From Acidimicrobiia bacterium (GTDB lineage Bacteria > Actinomycetota > Acidimicrobiia > Acidimicrobiales > SZUA-35): a stretch of 34,481 bases of DNA. Each line of letters starts with the position of its first letter. Within the stretch, counting starts at the first letter, position 1. Of the stretch, positions 9,380 through 17,954 are shown one piece after another. The translations under genes and the position numbers were made by a program. Location: assembly GCA_029861725.1 (NCBI GenBank), contig JAOTYQ010000004.1:1-34481 (forward strand). The letters are read 5' to 3'. The notes beneath the pieces are model-generated. The model was given only the letters and a program-made list of their open reading frames with translations. It was not told where the DNA came from and ran no database searches.

Positions 9380-10387
9380 TCAGGTACCGACCAACCAGGC
9401 CGAGGCGTCGTTGCTCAAGATCGTCCTGATCTCGCGATCGGTGAACGGATACCGCGCCAACGTGTCGAGGGCTTCTCGCGGTGTCTCCGCCGGAGCAATC
9501 GACAGGTAGTCAGAACCGAAGAAGACTCGCTCGATGCCCCACTTCCTGAGGCGCCAGACGATCAGCTCGCGCTGCGATCGCGGCGCGTCGCGGTAGAAGC
9601 TGAGGCAGGAGCTGACGTCGGTGTAGAGGTTGTCGAGGCTGATCAGCGGCGGAGTCGCAGCGGCCGGTATGAGGTACTGCTCGATCTCGTAGTCGGCGTC
9701 TCCCCCGCAGTGGGCGATCACCAGCCGCACATCGGGATGGGATCCGATCACGGCCAGTGCGCTGAGGAGGCTGTCGTCGTCGAGTGGGGCGGCGGCAACG
9801 TGCATCAGCACCGGCGCGTCGTGGCGGCCGGCACTGTCGAGAACCGCTGAGATGGCGGCGGCGTGCTCCGCGTTCTCCCAGTCCAACCCGGACCCGCCGA
9901 CGATGTTGAGCTTGATGCCGACCATCTCCGGCAGCGCCAGACAGCGGTCGATCTCGCTCACCGCGCTGTCGTAGCCCGGGTTGATCCCGCAGAAACCGAT
10001 CAGTCGATCCGGGGCCTCGGCGACGATCGATGCCGTGAAGTCGTTCTCCGGCGCCATGTTCGAGTCATCGGGCAGATCGAAGTACCCGAGCGAGAGGACG
10101 ACCGCTTTGTCGACGTTCGCCTCGTCGAGACGTTCGAGGAGATCCTCGGCGGTCGATCCTGGCACGCCACCCCCGGTCAGGCCGTCGGCCAGAGCCTGAC
10201 TGATGACGTGCGTGTGGACATCGATAGCAGCACCGCGGGCCGGGCGTCTTGACGAGGCCGGTGCGTCCGCCGACTGGCCCGCCGCCGTTGTCCGCTCTTC
10301 CCGGTCGCCTGCCGCGAGCATCACTGCCAAGACGCTCAGCAGGCCGACCATCGCAACGCCCAGGATCACCCGCGATCTCGATGCCAT
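9380..10387 (-). CDS. Amidohydrolase (amidohydrolase_2 family) with N-terminal signal/TM segment
   Basis: MASRSRVILGVAMVGLLSVLAVMLAAGD...AIDVHTHVISQALADGL...IGFCGINPGY...VRLVIAHCGGDADY...ERVFFGSDYLS. Confidence 0.85.
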   Translation of the reverse strand: MASRSRVILGVAMVGLLSVLAVMLAAGDREERTTAAGQSADAPASSRRPARGAAIDVHTHVISQALADGLTGGGVPGSTAEDLLERLDEANVDKAVVLSLGYFDLPDDSNMAPENDFTASIVAEAPDRLIGFCGINPGYDSAVSEIDRCLALPEMVGIKLNIVGGSGLDWENAEHAAAISAVLDSAGRHDAPVLMHVAAAPLDDDSLLSALAVIGSHPDVRLVIAHCGGDADYEIEQYLIPAAATPPLISLDNLYTDVSSCLSFYRDAPRSQRELIVWRLRKWGIERVFFGSDYLSIAPAETPREALDTLARYPFTDREIRTILSNDASAWLVGT

Positions 10388-10522
10388 GTCGGTCCCCCTC
10401 GTTGTGTGGGCCGCATTGGCGCAGGCCCGGTGGCGAACCTATGACGAGCACCGCCCTGTCGGTTAGAGCCCAAGGTCCTGGCGGGGCTCCCGATCGGTGA
10501 CAAACCGGTTCGCGCTGGTCCC

Positions 10523-11551
10523 TCAGCCCAGGCGATCCCGCCAAGGGCTTCCCTCTTTGGGATAGGGGTACTGCAGGTAGTACTCCGACTTCATCGCCAC
10601 GTAGCCATTGGCCTCTTCGAACGCCTCGACCACCGAGGGGGGCAGCGGCCCGTTCTTCGACGCGGTCATGATCGGCTCGAGCTGTTCGAGCCGCGAGACG
10701 CCGATCAGGATCGCGTCGCCGAGCGAGCCATCCACCGCCGAGTGGTGTTGGGTCCAGCGCACGGCCGCTTCGAGGGTGGAGATCTCGGCGTCGCTGGCCG
10801 CGGCACTGATCGCGTCGAGCGCCGCGAACATCTCGTCGCGGTGCAGGTATCGCTCCTGGTACTGCCTGACCCGCCGCCGCTGGGCGAACCGGTCGACACC
10901 ACGGACCGGATCGACACCCTTGGAGTACTTGCCGGTGAGGAAGCCGCTCGCCAACGACCCGTGGGTGTAATACCGGATCCCGTAGTTCCTGAGTACCGGA
11001 AGCAGCTCGTACTCGGCGGTGCGATTCAACGCGTTGTACACGCCCTGGTACACGGTGGGCCGGACCAACCCCTTGCGCTGGCAGTACTGGCAGATCTCCA
11101 CGACTTGCCACGCCGGGAAGTTCGACAACCCGAGCTCCTCGAACTGCCCGGCGGCGTGGCAGTCGTTCAGTTCGGCCAGGGTGTCCTCGAGTGGGATCTC
11201 GGTCGACGGCATGTGGATGTAGTAGATCGACACCGAGTCCCGGCCGAGTGCGATCAACGACTCCTCCAGCTGAGCGGCCGGTCCACCGTCGAGGCTGGGG
11301 TGGTACTTGGTCCCGACCCGGATGCGGCGGCCGGCCGGAACCCGCCCGATGACCGCTTCACAGTTGCCGTTCTGGTAGACGCGAGAGGTGTCCAACTCTT
11401 CGCCTCCGAGCTCGGCGAACGCGTGTAGCAATACGTCGCACGACTCGTCACTGGCCAGGGGATGATCGCGCGTGGACTCCTTGGGCTTGCCGAAGGCCAC
11501 CGCGCCGAGCACGACCGGCGCCGACCGCTCTCTCGTGATGAGCTCGTCCAT
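10523..11551 (-). CDS. Aldo/keto reductase family protein (AKR7-like)
   Basis: MDELITRERSAPVVLGAVAFGKPKES...GGEELDTSRVYQNGNCEAVIG...IRVGTKYHPSLDGGP...IYYIHMPSTEIPLEDTLAELN...GLSNFPAWQVVEI. Start placed at 11551, not the 12190 ORF start. Confidence 0.85.
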   Translation of the reverse strand: MDELITRERSAPVVLGAVAFGKPKESTRDHPLASDESCDVLLHAFAELGGEELDTSRVYQNGNCEAVIGRVPAGRRIRVGTKYHPSLDGGPAAQLEESLIALGRDSVSIYYIHMPSTEIPLEDTLAELNDCHAAGQFEELGLSNFPAWQVVEICQYCQRKGLVRPTVYQGVYNALNRTAEYELLPVLRNYGIRYYTHGSLASGFLTGKYSKGVDPVRGVDRFAQRRRVRQYQERYLHRDEMFAALDAISAAASDAEISTLEAAVRWTQHHSAVDGSLGDAILIGVSRLEQLEPIMTASKNGPLPPSVVEAFEEANGYVAMKSEYYLQYPYPKEGSPWRDRLG

Positions 11552-11787
11552 CAGTGCGACAGCTCGCGTTCGGGGGAGCCGAGCCCGGGGAAGCCGGCAT
11601 AGGCGACGCCGGTGACCTGGCGGGTGTGGTTTGACTGGATGCCGCCGAACGCGATCCCGGTTTTGCAGTCCTCGCGTTTGGCCCAGATCTCGACCTTGCC
11701 GCCGAGGTCGTCGCTGAGGCGTGGCAGGGGGCGGATCGGCGAGGGCCCGAAAAGGAGCGGTTCGCGCCGGAAGTCGTCGAGGCTCAT
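11551..11787 (-). pseudogene. 5' remnant of a 1-aminocyclopropane-1-carboxylate (ACC) deaminase-like gene with internal in-frame deletion and truncated 3' end
   Basis: [78 protein letters not shown]. The segment expected between AFGG and IQSN (NKTRKLEYL...DTLVSIGG) is missing and the rest of the enzyme is absent. Confidence 0.8.
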
Positions 11788-11859
11788 GCAGCGAAGCGCA
11801 GCACACCACCCGGCGGCCAGCAACTCGCCGCCGGTCCCGATCGGACCTGGGTTCGCGGG

Positions 11860-12297
11860 CTAAGAGAACTCCGACACTTCGGGCGGAGGCTCGAGGCGTG
11901 CGGGGTCGGGTGGACTCATGAAGCCGACTGCGACCGGTCCAGGCGCCTCGACCACGGCGTAGCGTGAGCCCCAGAACGCATCGTAGGGGGCGCGGAGGCC
12001 GGAGGCACCAAGTCGAAGTGCCTCGTCGTAGGCACCGTCCACCCCGTCCCGCTCGTCCGTGCGGAGGTTGACCACCACACCGGCGAAGCCATCGGGCAGA
12101 CCGCCCCAGTGCTCGGCGAACACCGAGCTGTCGAGCTCGGCGTCGAAGTCGGTTCGGTCGGCAGGAAGGCCGCGGTGGTGAGGTGCCCACTCGGGTGGCA
12201 CGTCCTCGAGGGCGAGCCCGAGCGCTTGGAGGAACTCGGTCGTCGCACCGACGTCGGCGATCACGATGTTGATGGCGTCGAATCGCAGGCCAGCCAC
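11860..12297 (-). CDS. VOC (glyoxalase/dioxygenase-fold) family protein
   Basis: MAGLRFDAINIVIADVGATTEFLQALGLALEDVPPEWAPHHRGL...GLPDGFAGVVVNLRTDERDGVDGAYDEALRLGASGLRAPYDAFWGSRYAVVEAPGPVAVGFMSPPDP. Confidence 0.8.
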   Translation of the reverse strand: MAGLRFDAINIVIADVGATTEFLQALGLALEDVPPEWAPHHRGLPADRTDFDAELDSSVFAEHWGGLPDGFAGVVVNLRTDERDGVDGAYDEALRLGASGLRAPYDAFWGSRYAVVEAPGPVAVGFMSPPDPARLEPPPEVSEFS

Positions 12298-12383
12298 GCC
12301 GGGGACCCTAGCACGTACCCTACTGTCGGGCGGGGGGGTGGCTCGGCGTTGATAGCGTCGGCGCCGGGACCTACGCTCGGTCC

Positions 12384-12632
12384 ATGCGTGAGGCGATGGA
12401 CATGGCCGAGCTTCGCCGTGGCGTCGAGGAGATCGACCTGGTCGACACTCTCGCCGACTACGAAGTCGACATCGACCAGATCATGGCGGCGCTCGAGCTG
12501 GACCGCGTCGAAGACGCCAAGGCCGCCATCACCGAGGTCCTCCGTGCCCTTCGGGCCATCTCGGAGGCCGGCTTCCCGATCGGAGCCGAGGCCGACCTCG
12601 CAGACTTGGTCGGCTTCACCGACGACGCCTGA
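12384..12632 (+). CDS. Small acidic hypothetical protein (82 aa)
   Basis: MREAMDMAELRRGVEEIDLVDTLADYEVDIDQIMAALELDRVEDAKAAITEVLRALRAISEAGFPIGAEADLADLVGFTDDA; fits cleanly between flanking genes, amphipathic helical pattern. Confidence 0.6.
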   Translation: MREAMDMAELRRGVEEIDLVDTLADYEVDIDQIMAALELDRVEDAKAAITEVLRALRAISEAGFPIGAEADLADLVGFTDDA

Positions 12633-12645
12633 CCGAGCGGACAGC

Positions 12646-12981
12646 CTAGGAGGCGGCGGTGACGCTGAAGGTGTGGGCCTCGATGACCGCACGACCCTCG
12701 GCGATGTGGGACAGGAACCGTCGGGTCGACTCGTGGTCGTCCCAGCTTGGGTCGTCACGGCACGCGAGATAGTCCGACTCCGACTCCCATTGGAGGTACT
12801 GGATCAGTCGGGTCTGGTCGTCGCTCACGTGCAGGGCGCCGCCGAGGTAGCCCGGGTAGTGCGGGAAGAGCTGCTCGACTCCGGCTCTGGCGTGCTCGAT
12901 CAGGTCGGCGAGGACGGTCGGCGCAGCGTCGACGGTGACGATCACGGTGCACACCGATCGGTCGGCAGGGATGGACAGCAC
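12646..12981 (-). CDS. Antibiotic biosynthesis monooxygenase (ABM)-domain protein
   Basis: CTVIVTVDAAPTVLADLIEHARAGVEQLFPHYPGYLGGALHVSDDQTRLIQYLQWESESDYLACRDDPSWDDHESTRRFLSHIAEGRAVIEAHTFSVTAAS; GTG start at 12981 inferred. Confidence 0.75.
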   Translation of the reverse strand: MLSIPADRSVCTVIVTVDAAPTVLADLIEHARAGVEQLFPHYPGYLGGALHVSDDQTRLIQYLQWESESDYLACRDDPSWDDHESTRRFLSHIAEGRAVIEAHTFSVTAAS

Positions 12982-13007
12982 GGTCGGCCGTCGTCGCCCG
13001 GTTACGC

Positions 13008-13901
13008 CTACTCGGTGAGGGCGGCTTCGGACTCGGGGTCGCCGGCGAGTCGAGTGTGCCACATGACTCGTGGCTGATCCATCGGCCACGGCGTGGCTTG
13101 GTGCATCAACCGGCGGTTGTCCCACAGCACCACATCGCCGGGAGTCCACTGGTGGTGGTAGGTGCGGGGCGGTTGGCAGGCAAGCTCGGTGAGCTGACCC
13201 AACAGTTGCTCCGACTCTTCCGACGTCAACCCGACGATGTCGTAAGCGTGCCGGCCGATCAGGAGGTTCTTGCGGCCGGTCTCGGGGTGGACCTTGACCA
13301 GCGGGCGGATCGAGACCGGCCCGTCGTGGAAGCCGTAGCCCCCGTACGACGACTCGGACTCGTCGTCGGCCGTCACCTTGCCGTCGGTCGACGGTCTGGC
13401 GGCGTGGCCGACCTTGGCCTGCGAGTGGTACAGCGAGTGGTGGGCTCGGAGGCCCTCGATGCGGTCCCGGGTCTCGTCGTCGAGCGCGTCGTAGGCGGAC
13501 CGCATGTCGGCGAACCCCGTGGCGCCGCCGGTCTCCGGGACGATCTCCGCCGAGAACACCGCGCCCTTGGCCTGCACCGGCATGTAGGTGCTGTCGTGAT
13601 GCCAGCCCATGTTGCCGTGATGGACCTTCATCATGTCGTCGGTGCCGTCGTCTGGGCGCAATGAGCCGTCGGCCTTGAGGTTGCTCAGCTCGGCCAGCTC
13701 GATCTCGAGATCGCCGAAGCGGCGGGCGAACGCGACCTGCTCGGTGTGGCTGAGGTGCTGATCGGTGAAGACGAGCAGGCCGTGGTCGAGCCAGCGCTCG
13801 TGGAGCTCGGCGAACGCATCGTCGTCGATGTCGGCCAGCTTGACCCCGCCGACGCGGGCGCCGAAGTCGGCGTCGAGCGGCTCGAACGTCATCGCCCCCA
13901 T
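13008..13901 (-). CDS. TauD/TfdA family 2-oxoglutarate/Fe(II) dioxygenase
   Basis: MGAMTFEPLDADFGARVGGVKLADIDDDAFAELHERWLDHGLLVFTDQHLSHTEQVAFARRFGDLE...NMGWHHDSTYMPVQAKGAVFSAEIVPETGGATGFADMRSAYDAL...GDVVLWDNRRLMHQATPWPMDQPRVMWHTRLAGD. Confidence 0.92.
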   Translation of the reverse strand: MGAMTFEPLDADFGARVGGVKLADIDDDAFAELHERWLDHGLLVFTDQHLSHTEQVAFARRFGDLEIELAELSNLKADGSLRPDDGTDDMMKVHHGNMGWHHDSTYMPVQAKGAVFSAEIVPETGGATGFADMRSAYDALDDETRDRIEGLRAHHSLYHSQAKVGHAARPSTDGKVTADDESESSYGGYGFHDGPVSIRPLVKVHPETGRKNLLIGRHAYDIVGLTSEESEQLLGQLTELACQPPRTYHHQWTPGDVVLWDNRRLMHQATPWPMDQPRVMWHTRLAGDPESEAALTE

Positions 13902-13973
13902 GTGGTCCCCTTCGCTCTTGGTTCTTGGGTCCACTGTACGTCGGTGTGTCATCATCGGGCCAAGGAGGCAGCG

Positions 13974-14789
13974 ATGATCAGCGCCATGCCACGAATCGCC
14001 ATCGCCGTGCACGACTTCGCTGGGGCGGTGAGCACCTTCCGCCACGAGTTCGGGATGCCGGTGGTCGACTTCTCCGAGCGGACCGTCCCGTCCCTCGGCG
14101 CCCATGTCGGGATGTGCGTGCCCGACGGAGGGAGCAACATCGAGCTCATGGCCCCGGCCGATCCCGAGCTGCCCCTGAGCCAGGCGCTTCAGAAGTTCCT
14201 CGATCGGAGGGGCGAGGGACTGTATGCCCTCATGCTCGAGGCCCCCGATCCCCAGGCCGAGGCCGAGGATCTGCTGGAGCGGGGGGTGAAGGTGTTGCCG
14301 CTCATGGAGGGAGCGGGGGGACGCGACATTCACCCCACCGCGACCCACGGCGTGCTGATCCGGGTCTACCCGAACGACTCGGCCCCGACGGGGAGCGGCC
14401 ACCGAAGTGCGGAGCCCCACCTGTCGGGCATCACCCGAGCGATCGTGGCCACGAACGACGCCGCGGTGGCCGCCGACGCCTACGCGGGAGGCCTCGGTCT
14501 CGACGTCGACCCGCTCACGAACGACGACGACCGCGGCGTGCAATCGGTGCTGGTCCGCCCGCCGAAGGGCGGGGTCATCGAGCTCGTGTCCCCGACCGAC
14601 CCCACCCGGCCGCTCGCCGGCGAGATCGCCCGGTTCCTCGATCGGACCGGCGAGGGGATGTTCGCCCTCGTGCTTCGGGCCGACCAACCTCGGGCGGCGG
14701 CCGCACAACTGGAGGAGCGAGGCCTAGCCGCAGCCGGACCGAGCGGTTGTGGGGTCGCGGCGTTCGGGACCCGCCTGCTGATCGAGTAG
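13974..14789 (+). CDS. Two-domain VOC (glyoxalase-like) protein
   Basis: RBS-like aaggagg before ATG 13974; two VOC repeats: IAIAVHDFAGAVSTFRHEFGMPVVDF...SNIELMAPADPELPLSQALQKFLDRRGEGLYALML... and ...GGVIELVSPTDPTRPLAGEIARFLDRTGEGMFALVL. Confidence 0.82.
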   Translation: MISAMPRIAIAVHDFAGAVSTFRHEFGMPVVDFSERTVPSLGAHVGMCVPDGGSNIELMAPADPELPLSQALQKFLDRRGEGLYALMLEAPDPQAEAEDLLERGVKVLPLMEGAGGRDIHPTATHGVLIRVYPNDSAPTGSGHRSAEPHLSGITRAIVATNDAAVAADAYAGGLGLDVDPLTNDDDRGVQSVLVRPPKGGVIELVSPTDPTRPLAGEIARFLDRTGEGMFALVLRADQPRAAAAQLEERGLAAAGPSGCGVAAFGTRLLIE

Positions 14790-14855
14790 CACCGGGGTAC
14801 CCGTCGAGCCGAGGGGACCGGGCGGTGGCCGGGCGTCAGCCGATCCCGGTCGACT

Positions 14856-15530
14856 TCAGGTGTCGGGATGCCAGAGGGGCTCGTCGATCTCGAAGCCGAC
14901 GTCGGTCCCCCACGTGTTCCGGTAGGCGACCTCGTGGGCCGGCTTGCGCTTGGCCACCCCCCAGGGACCGGTGGGGTAGCCCATCGGTACGCAGGCGGCC
15001 ATCTTCCAACCCTCATCGCCCGGCACGCCGAGCAGGTCGGGCACCGCGTCGCCCTTGAACGCGAGGACGGTGGTGAGCGACGAGCCGACACCTTCGGCCC
15101 GGGCCGCCAGCTGGGCGCTCCAGATCGAGGGAAAGATCGATCCGCCGCTCGTGTCGCCACGCTGGAAGGCGAAGAGGAGGAGCGGATAGTCGGCGAAGTG
15201 GTCGGCCGCGTGCTCGACGGAGGCGACCATGGCCAGCGTCGCCTTGCTGCCCGGGGCGTCGGGGTTGGCCCGGGCCTCGCTGACGCGATCGGCGTAGATC
15301 GTCTCCCACAGCCGGTCGATGCACTCCCGGTACAGCGGCCCGATCTTGGCCCGGAGGTCCGGGTCGTCGACCAGGAGGAACCGCCAGTTCTGGGTGTTGC
15401 CCCCCGACGGAGCTCGTACCGCCGCGTCGAGGATGCGGGCCTGGACCTCGGGTGGGATGGGGTCGGGTTTGACCCGGCGCATGGCCCGGGTCGTGTACAG
15501 GGCTTCGTAGATGTCCAAGGCAGCGATCAT
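14856..15530 (-). CDS. Nitroreductase family protein
   Basis: MIAALDIYEALYTTRAMRRVKPDPIPPEVQARILDAAVRAPSGGNTQNWRFLLVDDPDLR...SIWSAQLAARAEGVGSSLTTVLAF...ACVPMGYP. Confidence 0.92.
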   Translation of the reverse strand: MIAALDIYEALYTTRAMRRVKPDPIPPEVQARILDAAVRAPSGGNTQNWRFLLVDDPDLRAKIGPLYRECIDRLWETIYADRVSEARANPDAPGSKATLAMVASVEHAADHFADYPLLLFAFQRGDTSGGSIFPSIWSAQLAARAEGVGSSLTTVLAFKGDAVPDLLGVPGDEGWKMAACVPMGYPTGPWGVAKRKPAHEVAYRNTWGTDVGFEIDEPLWHPDT

Positions 15531-15583
15531 GCCATCTTTCGACCGACCGTGCCCGTCCGTGATTGACTGACGTCGACCCGAAC

Positions 15584-15617
15584 GGACACATCGACCGGAC
15601 ACATCGACCGGACACAC
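15584..15617. repeat. 13-bp tandem repeat GGACACATCGACC (two full copies + partial) in divergent intergenic region
   Basis: GGACACATCGACC at 15584-15596 and 15597-15609, partial GGACACAC at 15610-15617. Confidence 0.75.
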
Positions 15618-15631
15618 GGAGAGGGGAAGCG

Positions 15632-16363
15632 GTGGGGGAGCTCGACGGCAAGGTTGCGCTGGTGACCGGGGGTGCTCGGGGCCAAGGGGCAGCGGAGGCG
15701 GCGCTGTTCGCAGGCGAAGGCGCGACGGTGGTGATCACCGACGTGCTCGACGAACAAGGGGAGAAGACGGCGGGCGAGTTGGGCTGTGACTACCTGCACC
15801 TCGATGTGTCGTCGGAGACCGAATGGGAGTCGGTCGTCGCCGACGTGGTCGCCCGTCACGGACGCCTCGACGTCCTCATGAACAACGCCGGCATCTTCAA
15901 GCCGGCTCAGCTCCTGAATACCTCGACCGAGCTGTGGGATCGGACGGTGGCGATCAACCAGACCGGGGTCTTCCTCGGTATGCGTACGGCCGCTCGGGCG
16001 ATGATCGACGCCGGCAACGGCGGCTCGATCATCAATACGTCTTCGATCGCCGGGCTCGAGGGCGGCTTCGGAGCCACGGCCTACGGTGCAACGAAGTGGG
16101 CGGTCACCGGCATGACGAAAACGGTTGCCAAAGAGCTCGGCAAGCACGGGATCCGGGCGAACTCGATCCACCCCGGAGCGATCGTCACCGACATGATCGC
16201 CGAGATGGTCGACGGCAAGGAGGAGCGGATGATCTCCCGCCAGCCGATCAAGCGTCTCGGGACGCCGAACGACATCGCCGAGATGGCCCTGTTCCTCGCC
16301 AGCGACCGCTCCAGCTACTGCACCGGTCAGGCCTTCACCGTCGACGGCGGTGTCCATGGCTGA
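15632..16363 (+). CDS. SDR family oxidoreductase
   Basis: GTG start inferred; (M)GELDGKVALVTGGARGQGAAEAALFAGEGATVVITD...LMNNAGIF...SSIAGLEGGFGATAYGATKWAVTGMTKTVAKEL...GQAFTVDGGVHG. Confidence 0.94.
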   Translation: MGELDGKVALVTGGARGQGAAEAALFAGEGATVVITDVLDEQGEKTAGELGCDYLHLDVSSETEWESVVADVVARHGRLDVLMNNAGIFKPAQLLNTSTELWDRTVAINQTGVFLGMRTAARAMIDAGNGGSIINTSSIAGLEGGFGATAYGATKWAVTGMTKTVAKELGKHGIRANSIHPGAIVTDMIAEMVDGKEERMISRQPIKRLGTPNDIAEMALFLASDRSSYCTGQAFTVDGGVHG

Positions 16364-17297
16364 GCCGTTCTTCGATCCCGAGGTCCGAGCCGCGCTCGAG
16401 GCCGGACCGTCGCTGGGTGTCGTGAACGCCGACAGCCTGGAGAAGGTGCGGGCCAACCGGCTCCTGCTGAACGAGCAGGTGCCGCTGTCTGACGACGTCA
16501 CCAGAGTTGACCACGTGGTGCCGGGGCCCGATGGCGCTCCCGACATCCGGCTCCGGGTCCACCGATCCCGCCTGGCCGAGGGCGAGCTGCCCTGCTTGTA
16601 CTGGATCCACGGCGGCGGGTACGTGTTGGGCTCGCCCGAGCAGGACGACCTGCGGTTCGATCGCTGGTGCCAGCGGTTCGGCCTGGTCGGCGTGGCCGTG
16701 CAGTACCGCTTGGCCCCGGAGCATCCGTACCCGGCGGCCATCGAGGACTGCTACGCCGGTCTCCGGTGGGTCAAGGCCCACGGCGCCGATCTCGGCATCG
16801 ACACGACGCGGATCGGGATCGGCGGTCCGAGTGGTGGGGGTGGGCTGGCGGCGGCGCTGGCCCTCGTCGTAAGGGATCGAGCTGAGCTGGAGATCGCCTA
16901 CCAGCTGCTGATCTACCCCATGATCGACGACACCCGGACCAGCGTGACGGCCAACTTCGACGTTCCGGTCTGGAGCCCGGAGTCGAACGAGTTCGGCTGG
17001 TCGTCGTACCTCGGGGATCTGTTCGGTACGGCCGACGTCCCCGCCCACGCCGCCCCGGCACGGGCCGCCGACCTATCGGATCTGCCACCGACCTACATCA
17101 TGGTCGGCACGCTCGACGGCTTCGCCGACGAAGACATCGACTACGCCCAGCGGCTCAACCACGCCGGCGTGCCGGTCGAGCTCCACGTCTACCCCGGCGC
17201 ACCGCACGGCTTCGAGGGGTTCGCCCCCGAGGCCGAGGTGTCCCGCCAGGCTCGGCGGGACATCAACAACTGGCTGGCGGCCCGGCTCGGCCCGTAG
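16356..17297 (+). CDS. Alpha/beta hydrolase (HSL-type esterase/lipase)
   Basis: LYWIHGGGYVLGSPEQDD...VAVQYRLAPEHPYPAAIEDCYAGLRWVKAHG...IGGPSGGGGLAAALAL...HVYPGAPHGFEGF; start ATG overlaps the SDR stop (ATGGCTGA). Confidence 0.94.
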   Translation: MAEPFFDPEVRAALEAGPSLGVVNADSLEKVRANRLLLNEQVPLSDDVTRVDHVVPGPDGAPDIRLRVHRSRLAEGELPCLYWIHGGGYVLGSPEQDDLRFDRWCQRFGLVGVAVQYRLAPEHPYPAAIEDCYAGLRWVKAHGADLGIDTTRIGIGGPSGGGGLAAALALVVRDRAELEIAYQLLIYPMIDDTRTSVTANFDVPVWSPESNEFGWSSYLGDLFGTADVPAHAAPARAADLSDLPPTYIMVGTLDGFADEDIDYAQRLNHAGVPVELHVYPGAPHGFEGFAPEAEVSRQARRDINNWLAARLGP

Positions 17298-17339
17298 GTA
17301 CTGGGAACGTGGCGGGCTGGCATAACACGACGGCCCGGA

Positions 17340-17954
17340 TCATGGTCGGGGGCCTCGTCGCTGCAGCTGGATGTAGAGGCGCTGAGCTCGAACGCCGAGC
17401 CGTTCGAGCTTGCCGTTTCGAGGAGGGGCCAAACCGAGCTGGCGGGCTATGAGGGAGTAGTTGTACACGGCGCGGTATCGCCAGATCAGACCGTGTCTGA
17501 ACTGCCAGACGTCGATGCCCTCGAGGTCGATTGGCCGACCGGTCGGGGCGTATCCGGGGGGATCGAACGACCCCGTGTTGGTGCCTGTCATTCGCCACGG
17601 AACGTACGCGGTGAGTTGGTCGTCGGCGATGGCCCACGGCGCCGGGGCAAGGAACTGGTAGTCGGGGAAGGCGGCGATCGTCGTTGCAACGAGATCGGCC
17701 ACGGCCGCAGGACCGGCTGCCGGCGCCGGCAAGGCGGGTGAGTCCCAGATGACGTCTTCGGTGGCGCAGGCTGCCACGTCCTGCGGTGCGTGCGAGTTCC
17801 AGGCGTCGAAGTAGCGCCGACAGAACGCCGCGAGCGCAGTCGGCTCGATCGGCTCGGCCGCGGGGTCAGACCGAGGCTCCAACGGTGCCCTCGTCTGGAT
17901 CTGTGGCCTGCGGCGTCCCCGGCGCCGTTGGCCCGGGCTCACGGTAGTCGTCAA
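17340..17954 (-). CDS. SnoaL-like / NTF2-fold (ester-cyclase-like) protein
   Basis: LAAFCRRYFDAWNSHAPQDVAACATEDVIWDSPALPAPAAGPAAVADLVATTIAAFPDYQFLAPAPWAIADDQLTAYVPWRMTGTNTG...PIDLEGIDVWQFRHGLIWRYRAVYN. A TTG start near 17882 is also possible. Confidence 0.78.
   Translation of the reverse strand: MTTTVSPGQRRRGRRRPQIQTRAPLEPRSDPAAEPIEPTALAAFCRRYFDAWNSHAPQDVAACATEDVIWDSPALPAPAAGPAAVADLVATTIAAFPDYQFLAPAPWAIADDQLTAYVPWRMTGTNTGSFDPPGYAPTGRPIDLEGIDVWQFRHGLIWRYRAVYNYSLIARQLGLAPPRNGKLERLGVRAQRLYIQLQRRGPRP

Noticed and set aside
10467-10490. GAGCCC...GGGCTC hairpin downstream of the aldo/keto reductase gene as a terminator
   Set aside because: Only a 6-bp stem with a 12-nt loop and no T-tract; too weak to call.
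11552-12190. N-terminal extension of the aldo/keto reductase ORF (555-aa call)
   Set aside because: Arg-rich, frame-shadow sequence overlapping the ACC deaminase remnant and VOC gene; AKR homology begins at MDELITRERSAPVVLGAVAFG.
13902-14708. N-terminal extension of the TauD ORF (566-aa call 13008-14708)
   Set aside because: The part upstream of MGAMTFEPL is antisense to a clear two-domain VOC protein and lacks family-like sequence.
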